The notes under the pieces are model-generated. The model searched no databases, was not told where the DNA came from, and was given only the letters and a program-made list of their open reading frames with translations. Shown here one piece after another: positions 62,298 to 64,000 of a stretch of DNA of 64,000 nt. Position 1 is the first letter of the stretch. Every line of letters begins with the position of its first letter. Source of the stretch: Triplophysa rosa. Taxonomy: Eukaryota; Chordata; Actinopteri; Cypriniformes; Nemacheilidae. Location: contig NC_079913.1 in assembly GCF_024868665.1 (NCBI RefSeq), forward strand, positions 10,986,299-11,050,298, written 5' to 3'. The translations under genes and the position numbers were made by a program.

Positions 62298-63384
62298 CTG
62301 ATATCTTGTTGTTTTTTTAAACCTCTTACTGTGAAATATTTATATTCTGTAAAACTAATATGTGAAGTTATAATACAGCGGCTGGCTGGATATAAAATAG
62401 TCATGTGTGAGTGGAAAAAAATGGATCTGTCTTTTGTTTCGATACGGTTTGAGGGGTTTCCAAGACCACTCGCATTCCATAAATCGAATGAAAATCGGAA
62501 TTGAACACTTTTTTTCCAAGATTTTCATCTTAAAATGCAGAAGAATTCCCTTAAACTGCTTCCGTGTCATTGTGTTTTGTAAGACTGAGATTCAATAGAT
62601 GATGTTTTGGGAATACTAAACGAGGTTGTTAATCCTCATTAGACGGCTGTGTCCCTAAATTAGTGTGCGTGTCATGATTTTATTGGGCTCCAAAGGAACA
62701 AACTGTTCAACTCGGGTCATCTAAGAGACTCTTTGTCACTGAAATGCACTCTGTCTTTCTCTCTTTCTCCTGGAGGGATACGTTGATAAGTCCCTCTGGG
62801 CTCCAGGTCTCTGTGGTGAGACATAATTAAAATAACGTGTCCTCTCCTCTCTCATCCTCTTCCCTTCTGGAGGAGTCCAATTACAGGTGTCTGCTCACCT
62901 CCGTTCCTGCCAGCTTAAATGTTTGCATGGAAGCGTTAATGAAAGCAATAGAGTGTAGCTAGAGTATCAGTCGATTGATGCTGGGGGAATTCAAGGTGAA
63001 GTGTGTACAGTTTTTCAGCGTTCAAGTACTTTCCCTTACCCCAGTTTAATGTGCAGAGGCAACAAAAGCTGTTTGTTGTAGGTTGTTGAGGGGCGTAAAC
63101 AGTCCTATGATGCTTTCGACTGCGAGTCTGCAACAGCTTGTTGTGTCAAATTCTTTCTCGGCGATGGTGTGGCGATGGTGTGACCATTTGGCAGATGGGA
63201 GGAGTGTTTGAATGTGTGATCGCTAATGCATCCCTCTGACTCTGAGTTGAAGGTCAGTTGTAGGCTCTTCGCTTTGAGTATATTGAAATTCTGTGCATAA
63301 CAAATTGTGTGGGTTGTTACGGAGAGTTGGCTTGGTCTCCTAGCCTTAAAGATTTAAAAAAGGACCTGAGTCATAAAGGTTCCT

Positions 63385-63540
63385 TAAAGTGATAGTTTTA
63401 TTAAAATTCATCATTTACTCGCCCACTTGTCATCTCAAACTTGTATGGCTTTCATTTTTATGCAGGATACAAAAGAAGATATTTTGAAGAATGTTGTTAA
63501 CCGGCACCTATTCACTTGCATTGGTTTTGTGTCCATACTA
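63385..63540 (+). repeat. MITE left half, cut by the next element
   Basis: CCTTAAAGTGATAGTTTTAT, then CATCATTTACTCGCCCACTT and ATACAAAAGAAGATATTTTG. The copy stops exactly where GGGATGGGCGATATGGCCCT begins. Confidence 0.6.
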
Positions 63541-64000
63541 GGGATGGGCGATATGGCCCTAAAACTCTATCGCGGTAGTTTCTTGTATTTATTGCGGTAA
63601 CGATACAAGTTAACGATATAACAATAACACCATCCGCCGCTGTTTTTTGCTACAAGTGAAAAAAACAAACATTAATCAAAAAGTAAAAATTACCCCAAAT
63701 CAAACAGGCTCCTAAAATATAGGCCTACCTACAGTATTTTTGTAAATATAAAATATAATGGTGACATTTGACTTCAAAAGGTTGTAGTACAGAAAAATTG
63801 AATTAACTAAAACTAAATAAACACATCATGTCATGTCATACCTAAACTGTATATAGCCTATTGATGGGTGGAAACGATCGCATCACGCTGTCAATCACTC
63901 TCGTGAACTGTGTGAACCTTCTCTTCTCACAGCAACATATACTGAATCTGTCTATGACTCGCGCTACAGAAAGAGAACAAAGAAATGCGGATAAAAGAAA
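63541..64000. mobile_element. hAT-like repeat, start only (runs off the window)
   Basis: GGGATGGGCGATATGGCCCT and AACGATACAAGTTAACGATA are a sequence type often seen at the ends of fish DNA transposons. The boundary is inferred from the interrupted MITE. The right end is not in the window. Confidence 0.35.

Overview
This window looks like genomic DNA of a teleost fish, most likely a cyprinid or related cypriniform. It has large AT-rich introns, GT-AG splicing, and a dense load of short inverted-repeat DNA transposons of the kind common in cypriniform genomes. Proteins were identified by reading exons and comparing them with remembered vertebrate families. No database search was run, so the species is inferred.

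Layout. (1) 1-37171, plus strand: sema3c (semaphorin 3C). The window opens in the last 22 bases of its first coding exon, and 16 further coding exons follow to the stop codon. Every junction keeps frame. The 3'UTR probably runs to about 40055. Intron 1 (18.5 kb) holds a 5'-truncated LINE and many MITE fragments. (2) 41471-53538, minus strand: a complete cd36 in 12 coding exons (469 codons plus stop), tail to tail with sema3c. Its intron 6 is swollen by a composite mobile element of about 4.1 kb (45629-49755). That element holds what looks like a small spliced noncoding gene with seven tandem copies of a 54-55 bp exon-like cassette. (3) 56566-56683, plus strand: coding exon 1 of gnai1 (G protein alpha-i1), in a CpG-rich promoter and head to head with cd36. 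The rest of gnai1 lies beyond the window.

Function. Sema3C is a secreted guidance cue acting on neuropilin/plexin receptors. CD36 is a class B scavenger receptor and fatty-acid translocase. Gnai1 is an inhibitory heterotrimeric G-protein subunit. They are neighbours through an old vertebrate synteny block (GNAI1-GNAT3-CD36-SEMA3C in mammals), not because they share a pathway. No gnat3 exon is visible between cd36 and gnai1, and gnai1 points the opposite way from what I recall for mammals.

The strongest candidate for something undescribed is the composite element in cd36 intron 6. It has terminal inverted repeats, a CCAAT/E2F-like promoter, duplicated 8-codon upstream ORFs, an array of splice-flanked cassettes and a polyadenylation signal, with further MITEs nested inside.
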